From: Bacteroidota bacterium
GTDB lineage: Bacteria; Bacteroidota; Bacteroidia; B-17B0; Aurantibacillaceae
Direction: 5' to 3'
NCBI GenBank assembly: GCA_013697245.1
Contig: JACCXH010000017.1
Span: forward strand, 1 to 47,281
Length of the DNA stretch: 47,281 nucleotides
The notes under the pieces are model-generated. The model was given only the letters and a program-made list of their open reading frames with translations, was not told the origin of the DNA and did no database searches. Made by a program: the position numbers and the translations under genes. Below are positions 25,859-34,820 of this stretch, in pieces (position 1 is the stretch's first letter; each line of letters starts with the position of its first letter).

Positions 25859-28480
25859 TTATTTATTCTTTTGCAACATTTGTGTTGGCGAAATGCCAAA
25901 ATGTTGCGTGTAACATTTGGTAAAATACGATTGGGACGAGAATCCGGTTTGGTAAGCTACCTCCGTTATGTTACCATTTTTGCTTAAAAGCAGTTCGTTT
26001 GCTTTTTCTAAACGAATGGCTTTTATTATTTCTGATGGCGATAAACCTGTAATGGCTTTTACCTTGCGTTGAAAGTGACTGCGGTTGGTGGCCATTTGAT
26101 CGGCCAGTTTTTCTACCGAAAGTTCAGGGTCATCTAACTGTTTAAAGATAAGCGCGAATAATTTTTGTGTATAAGGTTCGGTGCCCACAAATTTTTCTTC
26201 TACTTTTTTCTCCGGTTGAGAAATTAATTCTTTGAATTCTGTTTTTCGTTTACTTAAGATCTCAAGTTGGTTAATGACTATCGAGAGCATTTCATCCGGT
26301 AGAAAAGGCTTGGCTAAATAACCCTGTGCACCTATTTTTAAGGCTTCCATGCGCGATTCTGGGGAGGCCTTGGCTGAAAGAATAATAACAGGAATGTGAT
26401 TGTATTGTGGGTTATTCTTTACTGCTTTTAATACGCCAATGCCATCAAGTTCGGGCATCATAAGATCGCTGATAATAAGATCGGGCAACGTTTTTTCCAA
26501 TAGTTCAATGGCTTCTTTACCGTTAACTGACTTTAAAACTTTAAAATTATTTTGTTCAAGATAAGTGGCATTAAAATCTAAGATATCTTTATCGTCCTCA
26601 ATTAATAAGATCTGGTGAATCGCGTCATCCGTATTAACAGACATTAGTGGCGTTTTTAAAAGAGTGGTTTCTTCTTTTGCCTTCATCATAAGTGTTGCAG
26701 TAAAGGTCGATCCTTTTCCTTCTTTACTTTTAATAGTAATAGTTCCCTGATGGATCTCGATCAATTCTTTTACCAGCGACAGTCCAATGCCAACACCCTT
26801 TGTGCTGCTTGCTGTTTTATCACTTCGGTAAAAACGGTCGAAGATATTTTCCTGATCTTTCTGCGAAATACCAACTCCTGTATCCCACACATGAATTGTA
26901 AGTTTAATGCCGTGTTCAGTTTCTTCGGTGTAAACATCAATACCTACTTGGTTGTTGTTTGGCGTGTATTTAATGGCGTTACTCAATAAATTGCCGGTTA
27001 TTTTTTCGAGGGAGTCTTTATCAAAAAAAGCCACTTTGTTTGGGATCACAAAATTATGCAATAGACTAATGTTTTTTTCAATGGCAAGTTTGGTGTAGGT
27101 GTTTAGAATCTGATCAAAGAATAATTCAATATCGCCAAAGGTTTCGTTAAGTTTATATTTTACCGAATCTATTTTTGAGATATCCAGCATTTGGTTAACC
27201 AATTCGTTCAGGCGTTTTATGTTTCTTTCAGCCAGCTCAATATTTTGTTGATCTTCTATGGAATTTAATTTCTTTTTTAACACTGTTAAAGGTGCTTGTA
27301 TCATACTTAACGGTGTTCTTATCTCGTGCACTACGTTTGAGAAAAATTTCTTTTTTGCTTCTTCTATTTTTACATTTAATCTTTTCTTAAAATTAAAATA
27401 GAAAACCAGCACTACTAAAACACCTGCAACAATGATAATAGCCATTAAGGATAAATAAATACGCCTGTTCTGTTCTTCTATCTTTATGGTCTGCGCTTCT
27501 ATTTCTTCTTTTTGTTTTTTTACTATTTCTGTTTTTTCTATTTTATAACGTCTATCTAGTTTTGCTGTGTAATCATTGATCTCTTTTTTTTGAAAGGTAT
27601 TATTAAACTCAATGTATTTTCTAAAATAATCTGATGATTTTTTAAAATCTTTAAGATCGTAATATACTTCGGCAAGATTGCCGTAGAGGGTGATCTTATA
27701 GGTGTTTAAATTATTGTTTTCTGTTATTTTTTCTACCTGCAAATAATTATCCAGGGCTTTTTTAAAATCGCCTTTTAAATGATAGATCAAACCAAGATTG
27801 AACAAAGGGATCATTGCTTCATTCTTGTTGTTTAAATTTTGCCATATAGCTAACGATCTTGTAAAATAAGCGGCAGACGAATCTAATTGTTTATTTGCCT
27901 GGAAGTTGGCGCCTCTTGCCTGGTAGTAATATCCTGCAAGAACAGAATCTTTTTTATGGCTTAAAATTATTCTCACTTCATCTAATACAAAACCCGCACT
28001 ATCCAATTCTCCCAACCTGCGGTGCATGGCAGATAAATTAATAAGGCAGGTAGCTCTCCCAAAAATATCTCTTATTTCTTTCCTAACCCTGATCTCTTCT
28101 TTGTAATAATATTTAGCGGTTGCTGTACTTTTTTGCCTGAAGCTTAAACCGCCCAATTCATTAAAAATACTTGCTTTTATGCGGGCTGTTGACGTGTCGT
28201 TACAAAGATCAAGTGCGTTGTATAAAAAATCAATGGCAGACTTTGTTTTATCTAGTTGTGAGTTTATAATTCCCATCCTATAAAACGCACGCACTTTATA
28301 ACTGTTTGAATTACTTTTTTTTGCTTCAGTTAAAAGTTTCTCAGCATAAATAATGGATGAGTCGAAATTTTTTTTGTTGTAAGTCCTGTCAGCAGCAGCT
28401 TCAATACTCTTTAAATTATCTTCTTGTGAGCTTACATGAATTGCGGATGATAGCAGGAACGCAAAAAAAATAATTCTCAT
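25859..28480 (-). CDS. TPR-hybrid two-component regulator (histidine kinase-receiver-AraC)
   Basis: This 873-residue single-chain system has a signal peptide (MRIIFFAFLLSSAIHVSSQ) and a TPR sensor (~25-315). A coiled linker and membrane span (YLSLMAIIIVAGVLVVLVFYFNF, ~337-360) follow. The kinase has H385 in VVHEIRTPLSM and a HATPase domain (KITGNLLSNAIKYTP, DTGVGISQKD, GVGIGLSLVKELI). The receiver has D672 in LIISDLMMPELDG. An AraC helix-turn-helix (~770-873) ends the protein. This is the hybrid architecture of Bacteroidota sugar-responsive regulators, but with TPRs instead of a beta-propeller sensor. I chose ATG 28480, not the TTG upstream. The 28536 secreted deacetylase-like gene lies upstream, 55 bp away. 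Confidence 0.94.
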   Translation of the reverse strand: MRIIFFAFLLSSAIHVSSQEDNLKSIEAAADRTYNKKNFDSSIIYAEKLLTEAKKSNSNSYKVRAFYRMGIINSQLDKTKSAIDFLYNALDLCNDTSTARIKASIFNELGGLSFRQKSTATAKYYYKEEIRVRKEIRDIFGRATCLINLSAMHRRLGELDSAGFVLDEVRIILSHKKDSVLAGYYYQARGANFQANKQLDSSAAYFTRSLAIWQNLNNKNEAMIPLFNLGLIYHLKGDFKKALDNYLQVEKITENNNLNTYKITLYGNLAEVYYDLKDFKKSSDYFRKYIEFNNTFQKKEINDYTAKLDRRYKIEKTEIVKKQKEEIEAQTIKIEEQNRRIYLSLMAIIIVAGVLVVLVFYFNFKKRLNVKIEEAKKKFFSNVVHEIRTPLSMIQAPLTVLKKKLNSIEDQQNIELAERNIKRLNELVNQMLDISKIDSVKYKLNETFGDIELFFDQILNTYTKLAIEKNISLLHNFVIPNKVAFFDKDSLEKITGNLLSNAIKYTPNNNQVGIDVYTEETEHGIKLTIHVWDTGVGISQKDQENIFDRFYRSDKTASSTKGVGIGLSLVKELIEIHQGTITIKSKEGKGSTFTATLMMKAKEETTLLKTPLMSVNTDDAIHQILLIEDDKDILDFNATYLEQNNFKVLKSVNGKEAIELLEKTLPDLIISDLMMPELDGIGVLKAVKNNPQYNHIPVIILSAKASPESRMEALKIGAQGYLAKPFLPDEMLSIVINQLEILSKRKTEFKELISQPEKKVEEKFVGTEPYTQKLFALIFKQLDDPELSVEKLADQMATNRSHFQRKVKAITGLSPSEIIKAIRLEKANELLLSKNGNITEVAYQTGFSSQSYFTKCYTQHFGISPTQMLQKNK

Positions 28481-28535
28481 TTTAAATTGATCTGCTTTCA
28501 AGAGATGATTAGTTAATAGAGACTAAAATACGATT

Positions 28536-30650
28536 TTATCGTGAAATGATCATTTTTTTAGTAACAGAAACACCGTTCACCGTTAATTTATAGAAATAAA
28601 TTCCTGTAGATAAAAAAGATGTATTAAATGGAACCGACTGCCAGCCTTCTTCCAGGCTCTTATCCAATAGAGTATTGGTATTATTACCCAACATATCAAT
28701 TAGTTCAAGTTTTACTTTTGCAGTTTTTTCTAACCTAAAATCAAATGTACATTTGGTATTGGCCGGGTTTGGGTAGCAATTAATGAAGGTGCTATTTTCT
28801 TTTTGAAATGTATTTGTTTTAATTCCCAAGGCCGGGTAATTTTCAAAATGCAGAATAACATCGTTAGTATTAAAATTTGACTTAATAACGGTTATGGGGT
28901 TTCCAAATTCATCTTCAGCTTTAATGCTTGCTAATAACTGCCCTTTGTCAACTACAAAACTTATCATTTGGTTTAATGGTAAAAAGGCAGATGGAACTAT
29001 CACCGTTAATGAATCGTTAGAGATCTTTGAAGTAAATGAGATAGCATTTCTGGCTTTCCAATAATTAGCAAAAAGATCGAGGTTTGTTACAAAAACACCG
29101 GGAGGTAATCCATTAACAAGATCTTGTTCTGCTGTTAATTTATAAAGCCGCGTTGGATGTATTAGTAGAACATTAGGCGCATTATTGGCCATATTTCGAT
29201 TGATAACATCCAACCAGGTAGCAACCTTTTGCGGATAATTTGTTGGTGTAATGGGATTAGAAGTAAATACATCAGAAATGGTCATAGGATATTCCCACAC
29301 ATTAGTTAGCGCACCTGAAGTAGAGCGGTTCTTCCGCTGTTGAAAAGGGAAGTTATTAAGGATGTCTGCTGCGGATAGAGTTGTGCTGTTTGTGTAACCT
29401 GTTGTATCTAATGCATTAATTATCTGGTCATGAAAACAGAGATAGCCGGCACGGAATGTTTTTATAACTATTCCAAAATTAGCTTCTAAAAGATTTTTTG
29501 ACACTTCTGTTTCTCCTAAAACCGATCCGGCAGTTGTTGAACCGGAACCAAAGTTATAAGGCAAGTAAGAGGAAGAGGTATTGCCCAACATACCCAACGG
29601 AAACACAGATTCATCATCAAAGTCGGGGAAGTGTCCAACAGAGTGGCTTCCGGCAATATGGCCTTTGTTTAGAACATCCTGTACTTTTGGTATAGTATTT
29701 AAATTATAAAAAGCAGCCAGCAAAGCATCATCAATATAATGCGTAGTAAAAAAATAAGAAGCTTTTAACCCGATAGAGTTTTCGTAATCAGAATAATAAT
29801 GCATGGTATCGTAAGATGATGTTGCGTCAATATCATGTGTGATCATTAAAGAAGTTTTACTGTCGTAGGGAGAGGTGTGCAGCCAAACAGCCCTGGGTGC
29901 ATGATCGAGATAAATACCTTTTATAAAAAGCATCATGGCATCCGAGGTAGGTTCAAAACCATTTGAGTAAAACCGATTGGCGCTATAATCAAGGTTTAAT
30001 TGATTGGTAAGAATTAAATTCTTAAAAGAAAAACCAAGAGCATAAGTGGTACCAAGGCCATAATTTCTTTTAGTGATTGCTGTACTATTATCATCAAATA
30101 CGGCTAAGCCCAAAGCTCCTGCTAAAGTATAACTTCGCGAGCTAATTACAGAAGTATAAGTTGTTTTACCTAAAGATATGGTTTGTTCCATTGTATCGTT
30201 CAGCCATTTAAAGGATGGGTCGTTGAGGAACATTTTAAATTTTACAAGATACCTGCTATTGCTGTTAAGGTGCGCCGAGATCCCAAAAAGCGGGAACATG
30301 TAAGAGTCTCTTACGTTAGGCGCTACCAAAACGCCGCCACGGTTCACATAACTTATCAATGTATCTTTTTCGGCAGTGGTAAAAGTAGTTACATCAAATT
30401 TAGAAGCAGCCAGCACCATGCCGTAGTTCTTTGCAACATCCACATTACCGGTAACTATAAAAGGAATACCGGCAGTTTTTAAAATGTACTTGGCAGAGTA
30501 GATCTCAGCATCAGAGGTCTCGGAATTTTTTACGGTAAGATCAAGTAAGGCAACAACGCGTTTGTTAACGGTAGAAGTGATCTGAGAAAAACCAATAACC
30601 TGAAACAAGGTGATGCACCCAATTACTATTATTGCTTTTAATGTTTTCAT
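28536..30650 (-). CDS. Secreted NodB-type polysaccharide deacetylase-like protein with T9SS sorting domain
   Basis: This 704-residue protein has a signal peptide (MKTLKAIIVIGCITLFQVIGFSQ) from the ATG at 30650. Residues ~25-235 resemble a glutamine-amidotransferase or ThuA-like fold (RVVALLDLTV, GGVLVAPN). Residues ~265-540 form a NodB homology domain: THDID (271-275) for motif 1, HSVGH (336-340) for the metal-binding motif 2, and FRAGYLCFHD for motif 3. The T9SS domain (~630-704) has INCYPNPANTK and TGIYFYKLTVNG. It probably deacetylates an acetylated glycan outside the cell, but catalytic residues are only partly conserved. It is upstream of the hybrid regulator gene and probably co-transcribed. 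Confidence 0.82.
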   Translation of the reverse strand: MKTLKAIIVIGCITLFQVIGFSQITSTVNKRVVALLDLTVKNSETSDAEIYSAKYILKTAGIPFIVTGNVDVAKNYGMVLAASKFDVTTFTTAEKDTLISYVNRGGVLVAPNVRDSYMFPLFGISAHLNSNSRYLVKFKMFLNDPSFKWLNDTMEQTISLGKTTYTSVISSRSYTLAGALGLAVFDDNSTAITKRNYGLGTTYALGFSFKNLILTNQLNLDYSANRFYSNGFEPTSDAMMLFIKGIYLDHAPRAVWLHTSPYDSKTSLMITHDIDATSSYDTMHYYSDYENSIGLKASYFFTTHYIDDALLAAFYNLNTIPKVQDVLNKGHIAGSHSVGHFPDFDDESVFPLGMLGNTSSSYLPYNFGSGSTTAGSVLGETEVSKNLLEANFGIVIKTFRAGYLCFHDQIINALDTTGYTNSTTLSAADILNNFPFQQRKNRSTSGALTNVWEYPMTISDVFTSNPITPTNYPQKVATWLDVINRNMANNAPNVLLIHPTRLYKLTAEQDLVNGLPPGVFVTNLDLFANYWKARNAISFTSKISNDSLTVIVPSAFLPLNQMISFVVDKGQLLASIKAEDEFGNPITVIKSNFNTNDVILHFENYPALGIKTNTFQKENSTFINCYPNPANTKCTFDFRLEKTAKVKLELIDMLGNNTNTLLDKSLEEGWQSVPFNTSFLSTGIYFYKLTVNGVSVTKKMIISR

Positions 30651-30701
30651 AAGGCAATTTACGAAATTTTTTGGGTAGACAAACATGCCTTTTGGCTATT
30701 A

Positions 30702-31202
30702 TTATAAAGAAAAGTATGTCTTAAACCATTCTCTTGCAGCGTTATAAATTTCAAAATCAAAGTCATTATCGTATTTCATAAATTCTTCAAGTTTGAAATC
30801 GAAAAAATTGATGATAACTTGTTTTTGCGATGTATTAAGTATCTCATAGTCTAAAAGGCCGTTTATTTTATACGTTATGTCGGTTATCAAAGGGTTATTT
30901 CCGCTATTTTTTTCCTCTAGGTCTTGCAATAAATAACAAGGTATGTGAAAACGTTTTCCTTTGCTATCCATAAAAAAATAATTGCTTGAGGATACTCTTT
31001 CATGAACTGTGTGCGTTAAGAACAATGGAAGGATTGTTTCCCAACTATCGCGTTCATCTTTTTGTTTCCAGCTAATATAAATAGGATCGTTCGGATGACG
31101 ATACTCGTCCAGGCAATCGGCTTCATATAATCCAACCCCATCTTCCAGTTTTACATTTTTAAACGCTGTGTAAATTGCCTTGGTTAGCTCCTCCTTTGTC
31201 AT
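30702..31202 (-). CDS. DUF6714-family protein
   Basis: This 166-residue cytoplasmic protein has no signal or membrane segment. The pattern AFKNVKLEDGVGLYEADCLDEYRHP, then SWETI, then FFMDSKGKRFHIPCYLLQDL matches the DUF6714 family, mostly stand-alone proteins of unknown function seen near polymorphic toxin and immunity loci. I see no toxin partner here. It lies 22 bp after a TPR gene and 51 bp ahead of the deacetylase start, all on the minus strand. Its conservation of Trp, Phe and acidic positions suggests a folded domain. An immunity role is only an association. Confidence 0.72.
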   Translation of the reverse strand: MTKEELTKAIYTAFKNVKLEDGVGLYEADCLDEYRHPNDPIYISWKQKDERDSWETILPLFLTHTVHERVSSSNYFFMDSKGKRFHIPCYLLQDLEEKNSGNNPLITDITYKINGLLDYEILNTSQKQVIINFFDFKLEEFMKYDNDFDFEIYNAAREWFKTYFSL

Positions 31203-31223
31203 GCAATTTTATAAATATGGTTT

Positions 31224-32819
31224 TTAAATTTTATCTTTTTCGTTCAACACCCTATCAATATATTTATGAGTTGGGAGTAGGGAGGTTTGGATACGCTTAG
31301 CATAACGAATACTGTCTAAAATATCTTTGTTCTTTTCTTCTATCTCTAAATTTTTTTGTGCTAACTCTAAATTTGATCTTTGTTTTTGTTTGTAGCTTCT
31401 GTAAACGAAAACTACCAATAATAAAACTAAAAATAATACTGCACTTATAGAATAAATGATATTTCTTTGTTTTTGTTTTTCCTTTTCGTTGATGGCTTCA
31501 TTTTTTTCCAATTCACTTTTTGCTTTCAATTGCTGTTGGCTCAGTTCGTTCTGGAACCTTTCCTGAGTAGCAGCTTTACGTACCAATTCATTATTGAGTT
31601 TGTTCTTTAATAATAAATATTTTTGATAGTGCGCAAATGCATCTTTAAAATCGCCGGCGGCAGAATCGATCCGATAAACAAATTTTTCGCACTCAAATAT
31701 ATCTTGTACATTTTCTATTTGATACGCCAATGCCAATGATCGATCGGCTTGTGGTTTTGCCTTTTTAAGATCTTTCATTAAATAATAATCGGTTAATAAA
31801 TGTTTAGAGGTAAATAAAATAGCTACCGGACTATTTATTTTAATGGCAAGTTCATAAACTTGTTGATGAATAGATATGGCCTCATTATATTTTTTTTGCA
31901 GAGAGTAAATATCACCAACACCAACCAAAGCAGCATAGGTATATTGAAAATTATGATGGTATTGTTTGGCGAGATCGCTGCAAATATGATAATATGTCAA
32001 AGCACTGTCAAGATCTTTTTTGCTTTGATAAACACCTGCCATTTGATAATAAATATCCAATAATTGACTGGTGTCTTTTATCAGTTTGTATCTTTTTTCT
32101 GCTTTTTTAAAATAAACGATCGACTGTTCGTAATGTTTAATATCGTTTAAAAACCTCGCTTTTAAATAATAACCTTTCGAGATCCTTGTAGAATCGCCTA
32201 TCTCAGCCTCCAACGCTTCTACCTTTCTTATGTAACTTATGGCATGTGTGGTGTCGTTAAAATCAGAATAAAAAAATGCCAATTGCAAAAGAAATTTGGC
32301 TTCGCCTTTTTTGTATTTCATTTCTTTCATAAGCGAATAGCCCTCCTGTAAACGCTCCAACTTTTTCATAAGTTCGCCATTATTATCATATACATCGGTC
32401 ATATCAATCAGAACATCAACTATACCAATACCATCTTTATATTTTTTACAAACCTCCAAATGCTCAGCGTAGACTTGCATCATTTTGGCGGAACTCAATC
32501 CTTCTTTGGTGCGGTAATAAAAAGCGGCAAAATTAACACCTTCGTATCTTGCACGGATACAATTCCTGACAGTAAGACTATCTTTTGCCGTGAGTAATAA
32601 TTTATCTGCTAGGTTTATTAATGGTTTGGCATACTTTAAATTATCATCTACTTCACAGGTATTACCCAATTGCACCAGAGTTTTAATACGTTCAATATCA
32701 TTCCTCGAATTTTTTAAAGCAAGGTTCAAAGAATCTAATACCTTATTCTGTGCCAATAGACTGTAATTACCAAAGAAGAGAAAAACAATAAATAAAATAA
32801 TGGCTTTAATTCTTTTCAT
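31224..32819 (-). CDS. TPR membrane protein ending in a SpoIIE-type linker without a phosphatase
   Basis: This 531-residue protein has a signal peptide (MKRIKAIILFIVFLFFGNYSLLAQ), TPR repeats (~30-420), a coiled coil and a single membrane helix (IIYSISAVLFLVLLLVVFVYRSYKQ, ~457-478). After it comes the linker DILDSIRYAKRIQTSLLPTHKYIDRVLNE, which in Bacteroidota normally leads into a SpoIIE/PP2C phosphatase. Here the protein stops nine residues later, so no output domain exists. The next gene begins 22 bp beyond, leaving no room for a lost domain. It may act as a partner-binding sensor or be a truncated relative. Confidence 0.86.
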   Translation of the reverse strand: MKRIKAIILFIVFLFFGNYSLLAQNKVLDSLNLALKNSRNDIERIKTLVQLGNTCEVDDNLKYAKPLINLADKLLLTAKDSLTVRNCIRARYEGVNFAAFYYRTKEGLSSAKMMQVYAEHLEVCKKYKDGIGIVDVLIDMTDVYDNNGELMKKLERLQEGYSLMKEMKYKKGEAKFLLQLAFFYSDFNDTTHAISYIRKVEALEAEIGDSTRISKGYYLKARFLNDIKHYEQSIVYFKKAEKRYKLIKDTSQLLDIYYQMAGVYQSKKDLDSALTYYHICSDLAKQYHHNFQYTYAALVGVGDIYSLQKKYNEAISIHQQVYELAIKINSPVAILFTSKHLLTDYYLMKDLKKAKPQADRSLALAYQIENVQDIFECEKFVYRIDSAAGDFKDAFAHYQKYLLLKNKLNNELVRKAATQERFQNELSQQQLKAKSELEKNEAINEKEKQKQRNIIYSISAVLFLVLLLVVFVYRSYKQKQRSNLELAQKNLEIEEKNKDILDSIRYAKRIQTSLLPTHKYIDRVLNEKDKI

Positions 32820-33029
32820 TTAAGCTAAAATAACAATACAAAGCGAAATAAACAAACACACAGCTGAATCAAGACCTTGGCAAGATGGTTATTAAGCTTT
32901 CGAGAGCTTGTGCATATCACTGACGTCTAAAATGAAACACTTTTTCAATGTTTCATTGGTTTCGAAAATTAATGATTACAAATCCTTGCTAACGGGGTTA
33001 AATAAGTTCCGTTTTTTTAACTATCGTGA

Positions 33030-33482
33030 CTATTCATTTTTAAGTTCTTTTTTTTGTTTTTTTTCGAAATAATAAGTTACTCCAATATCCCCTATAATAT
33101 TCATTTTTGTATAACCAGGAATTAACAGAAAGTTCAAACCTGACTCTAAATTTAATGACAGTGTTCTTATTTTTTCAAAGGGGAATACCTCCATGCCAAA
33201 AGGAAGTATAAAACTTTTCGTGTGTATTTCAAAATTAATTCCCATTCCTGAATAAAACTTAACAGTTTCCTTATTCATCATTCTATAATTTATCGAAGGC
33301 TGGAATGAGTATAATAATGCATTGGCAATTTCAAAATTGACCTTGGTTTCAATAAACCATTTTTTATTCATAGCAGATTTAAAAGATAGCGATTTGGATA
33401 TGGGATGAAAGCCTATACCTACTTGCGCTTGTGCTTTTGTAATAGAGAAAAAAATAAATAGTATTACGATTTTTGTTTTCAT
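33030..33482 (-). CDS. Small outer-membrane beta-barrel-like protein
   Basis: This 150-residue protein has the signal peptide MKTKIVILFIFFSITKAQAQ and then beta-strands (VGIGFHPISKSLSF, WFIETKVNFEIAN, KFYSGMGINFEI, YTKMNIIGDIGVTYYFEKK) that fit a small barrel, possibly six to eight strands. It begins inside the stop of the upstream lipoprotein gene (4-bp ATGA overlap), so translation is coupled. I cannot assign a family. Either an outer-membrane partner of that lipoprotein or a general small barrel is possible. Confidence 0.7.
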   Translation of the reverse strand: MKTKIVILFIFFSITKAQAQVGIGFHPISKSLSFKSAMNKKWFIETKVNFEIANALLYSFQPSINYRMMNKETVKFYSGMGINFEIHTKSFILPFGMEVFPFEKIRTLSLNLESGLNFLLIPGYTKMNIIGDIGVTYYFEKKQKKELKNE

Positions 33483-34420
33483 TTTCCGGATATTATTTTT
33501 CCAATTCTCATGTATTCATCTTTTGCATTTTGTGGTAATTCCCTGGCGCCCTTTGCCCCCGGATCATCAAAACCCCCCGGCCAAAAATAACCTAAAAGTG
33601 CTACTACATCCTGGTCTGATTGCGCAAGATTATAATAGCTTGTTGCAACATCTTTCATTTGCATTTCGGTTATACCACCATAATCTAAGTGTAACGATGA
33701 AATAAAATGTGCGTCTAAGACCAACGCTATTTTTTGAGTTTGTGATGAGCGCTTTGATTTAAGCGTAGCAAGTTCATTTAAAAACACACTACTGTTTTTT
33801 GGATCTTTTATAAAGTAATGGTCAAAGCCAATCCAGTCAACGCTAGTGGGAACCTGGAGGTTATTAAGAATTGGGTAAGCTTCTATAACCAAATTTGGAA
33901 CTTCTGGAATTGTTGCTTTCATGTAATCAGTTGCGGCTTTTAATTCAAGGTATGAAATGCTATTCCATGTTGGCTCTTCTCCAATATAAAACGCTTGCAG
34001 CATGGAATGATTGTTTGTGAGGTTGTTGGTGCTAACAAAGTCGTTCCATCTTGCTTGATAGTCAGACCTAAGATCATACAATGCGCCGCTTGGTCCTCCA
34101 GGTCCAACATATTTAAAGAAAATTTCATTAACGTGCAAGATTGCTTTCATTTGGTTATTTGACATCATTTGCATTCTAGCTATTATGTTGTCAGTTGGAT
34201 TTACGACAAGAATATCTGCAACATTTGAAAATGCAGCTACTTCATCCACATAATTTGTTTTAGTAATACTGTCCAGCGGGTCGTCCCAGCCTACGTCAAC
34301 TAATGTAAAGCCAAAATATTTTAAATGGCCTTCTATACATGAGGGACCGGCTTGAGCCTCTTTTTTACAAGATGTAAATAAAAATGTTGAGATGATTATA
34401 AGTAGGAAATAATTTTTCAT
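33479..34420 (-). CDS. Lipoprotein with a glycoside hydrolase-like fold
   Basis: This 313-residue lipoprotein begins MKNYFLLIIISTFLFTSC with lipobox FTSC. The core reads as alternating beta-alpha units with FYIGEEPTWNSISYLELKAATDYMK, DWIGFDHYFIKDP and KIALVLDAHFISSLH. The motif EEP on one strand and VDWIGFDHY on a later one are reminiscent of TIM-barrel glycosidases, so a hydrolase-like role is suspected. I do not recognise the family and give no catalytic assignment. The barrel gene immediately after is translationally coupled. It is divergent from the large kinase gene across a 400-bp gap. Confidence 0.72.
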   Translation of the reverse strand: MKNYFLLIIISTFLFTSCKKEAQAGPSCIEGHLKYFGFTLVDVGWDDPLDSITKTNYVDEVAAFSNVADILVVNPTDNIIARMQMMSNNQMKAILHVNEIFFKYVGPGGPSGALYDLRSDYQARWNDFVSTNNLTNNHSMLQAFYIGEEPTWNSISYLELKAATDYMKATIPEVPNLVIEAYPILNNLQVPTSVDWIGFDHYFIKDPKNSSVFLNELATLKSKRSSQTQKIALVLDAHFISSLHLDYGGITEMQMKDVATSYYNLAQSDQDVVALLGYFWPGGFDDPGAKGARELPQNAKDEYMRIGKIISGK

Positions 34421-34820
34421 TGTTATTTTTATTTATGTCGTCTCAGGCGCTACATAACCCTATTTTTATTATTAAATGTTTTAAAAATTAAAACAAAAAT
34501 GGAGTGTGCTGAGGCAAAAAAAAGACTTATAAAACTTCACACTACATAAGATAGAACACTAGTTATACTTACAAGAATACCTTTTCCTGCAGCAACAACA
34601 CTCTTTAGCACAATCCGGAATGCTGTTTTTACCCGTAAAAATTATTTGTTACTGTTAAATTCATTTCCAACTTGACATACTCTAATGGCAAGCATTAAGG
34701 ATACCATTAAATAGTTTTATTTATGTTAACTATAAGCGGGTTAGAGAGTACTAATTATTTAAAAGGATTTTGATTTTTTTTAAAAAAAACTTTATATTTA
34801 TTTTTTAAATTATTAATATA
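34421..34820. other. 400-bp divergent intergenic region ahead of the PAS kinase operon
   Basis: No gene, RNA or repeat is evident. The region is very AT-rich, with poly-T and poly-A tracts near 34774-34789 and a reasonable promoter close to the kinase start (34769-34800). Minus-strand signals for the lipoprotein gene are not clear. Its unusual length for this tightly packed chromosome suggests regulatory sites that I cannot identify. Confidence 0.4.
34769..34800 (+). promoter_or_regulatory. Probable promoter of the PAS-kinase operon
   Basis: TTTG at 34769-34772 is followed after 20 nt by TATATTTA at 34793-34800, one mismatch to TAnnTTTG. It sits 20 nt before the ATG at 34821. The spacer is a T8/A8 tract, which may bend the DNA. 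Confidence 0.42.

Noticed and set aside
28481-28501. Upstream TTG start for the hybrid regulator
   Set aside because: The ATG at 28480 gives a proper signal peptide. The seven added residues do not.
32931-32957. Hairpin AATGAAACA / TGTTTCATT in the gap between two minus-strand genes
   Set aside because: A 9-bp perfect stem is present but it has no T-run on either side and no gene ends close enough, so it is not called a terminator.
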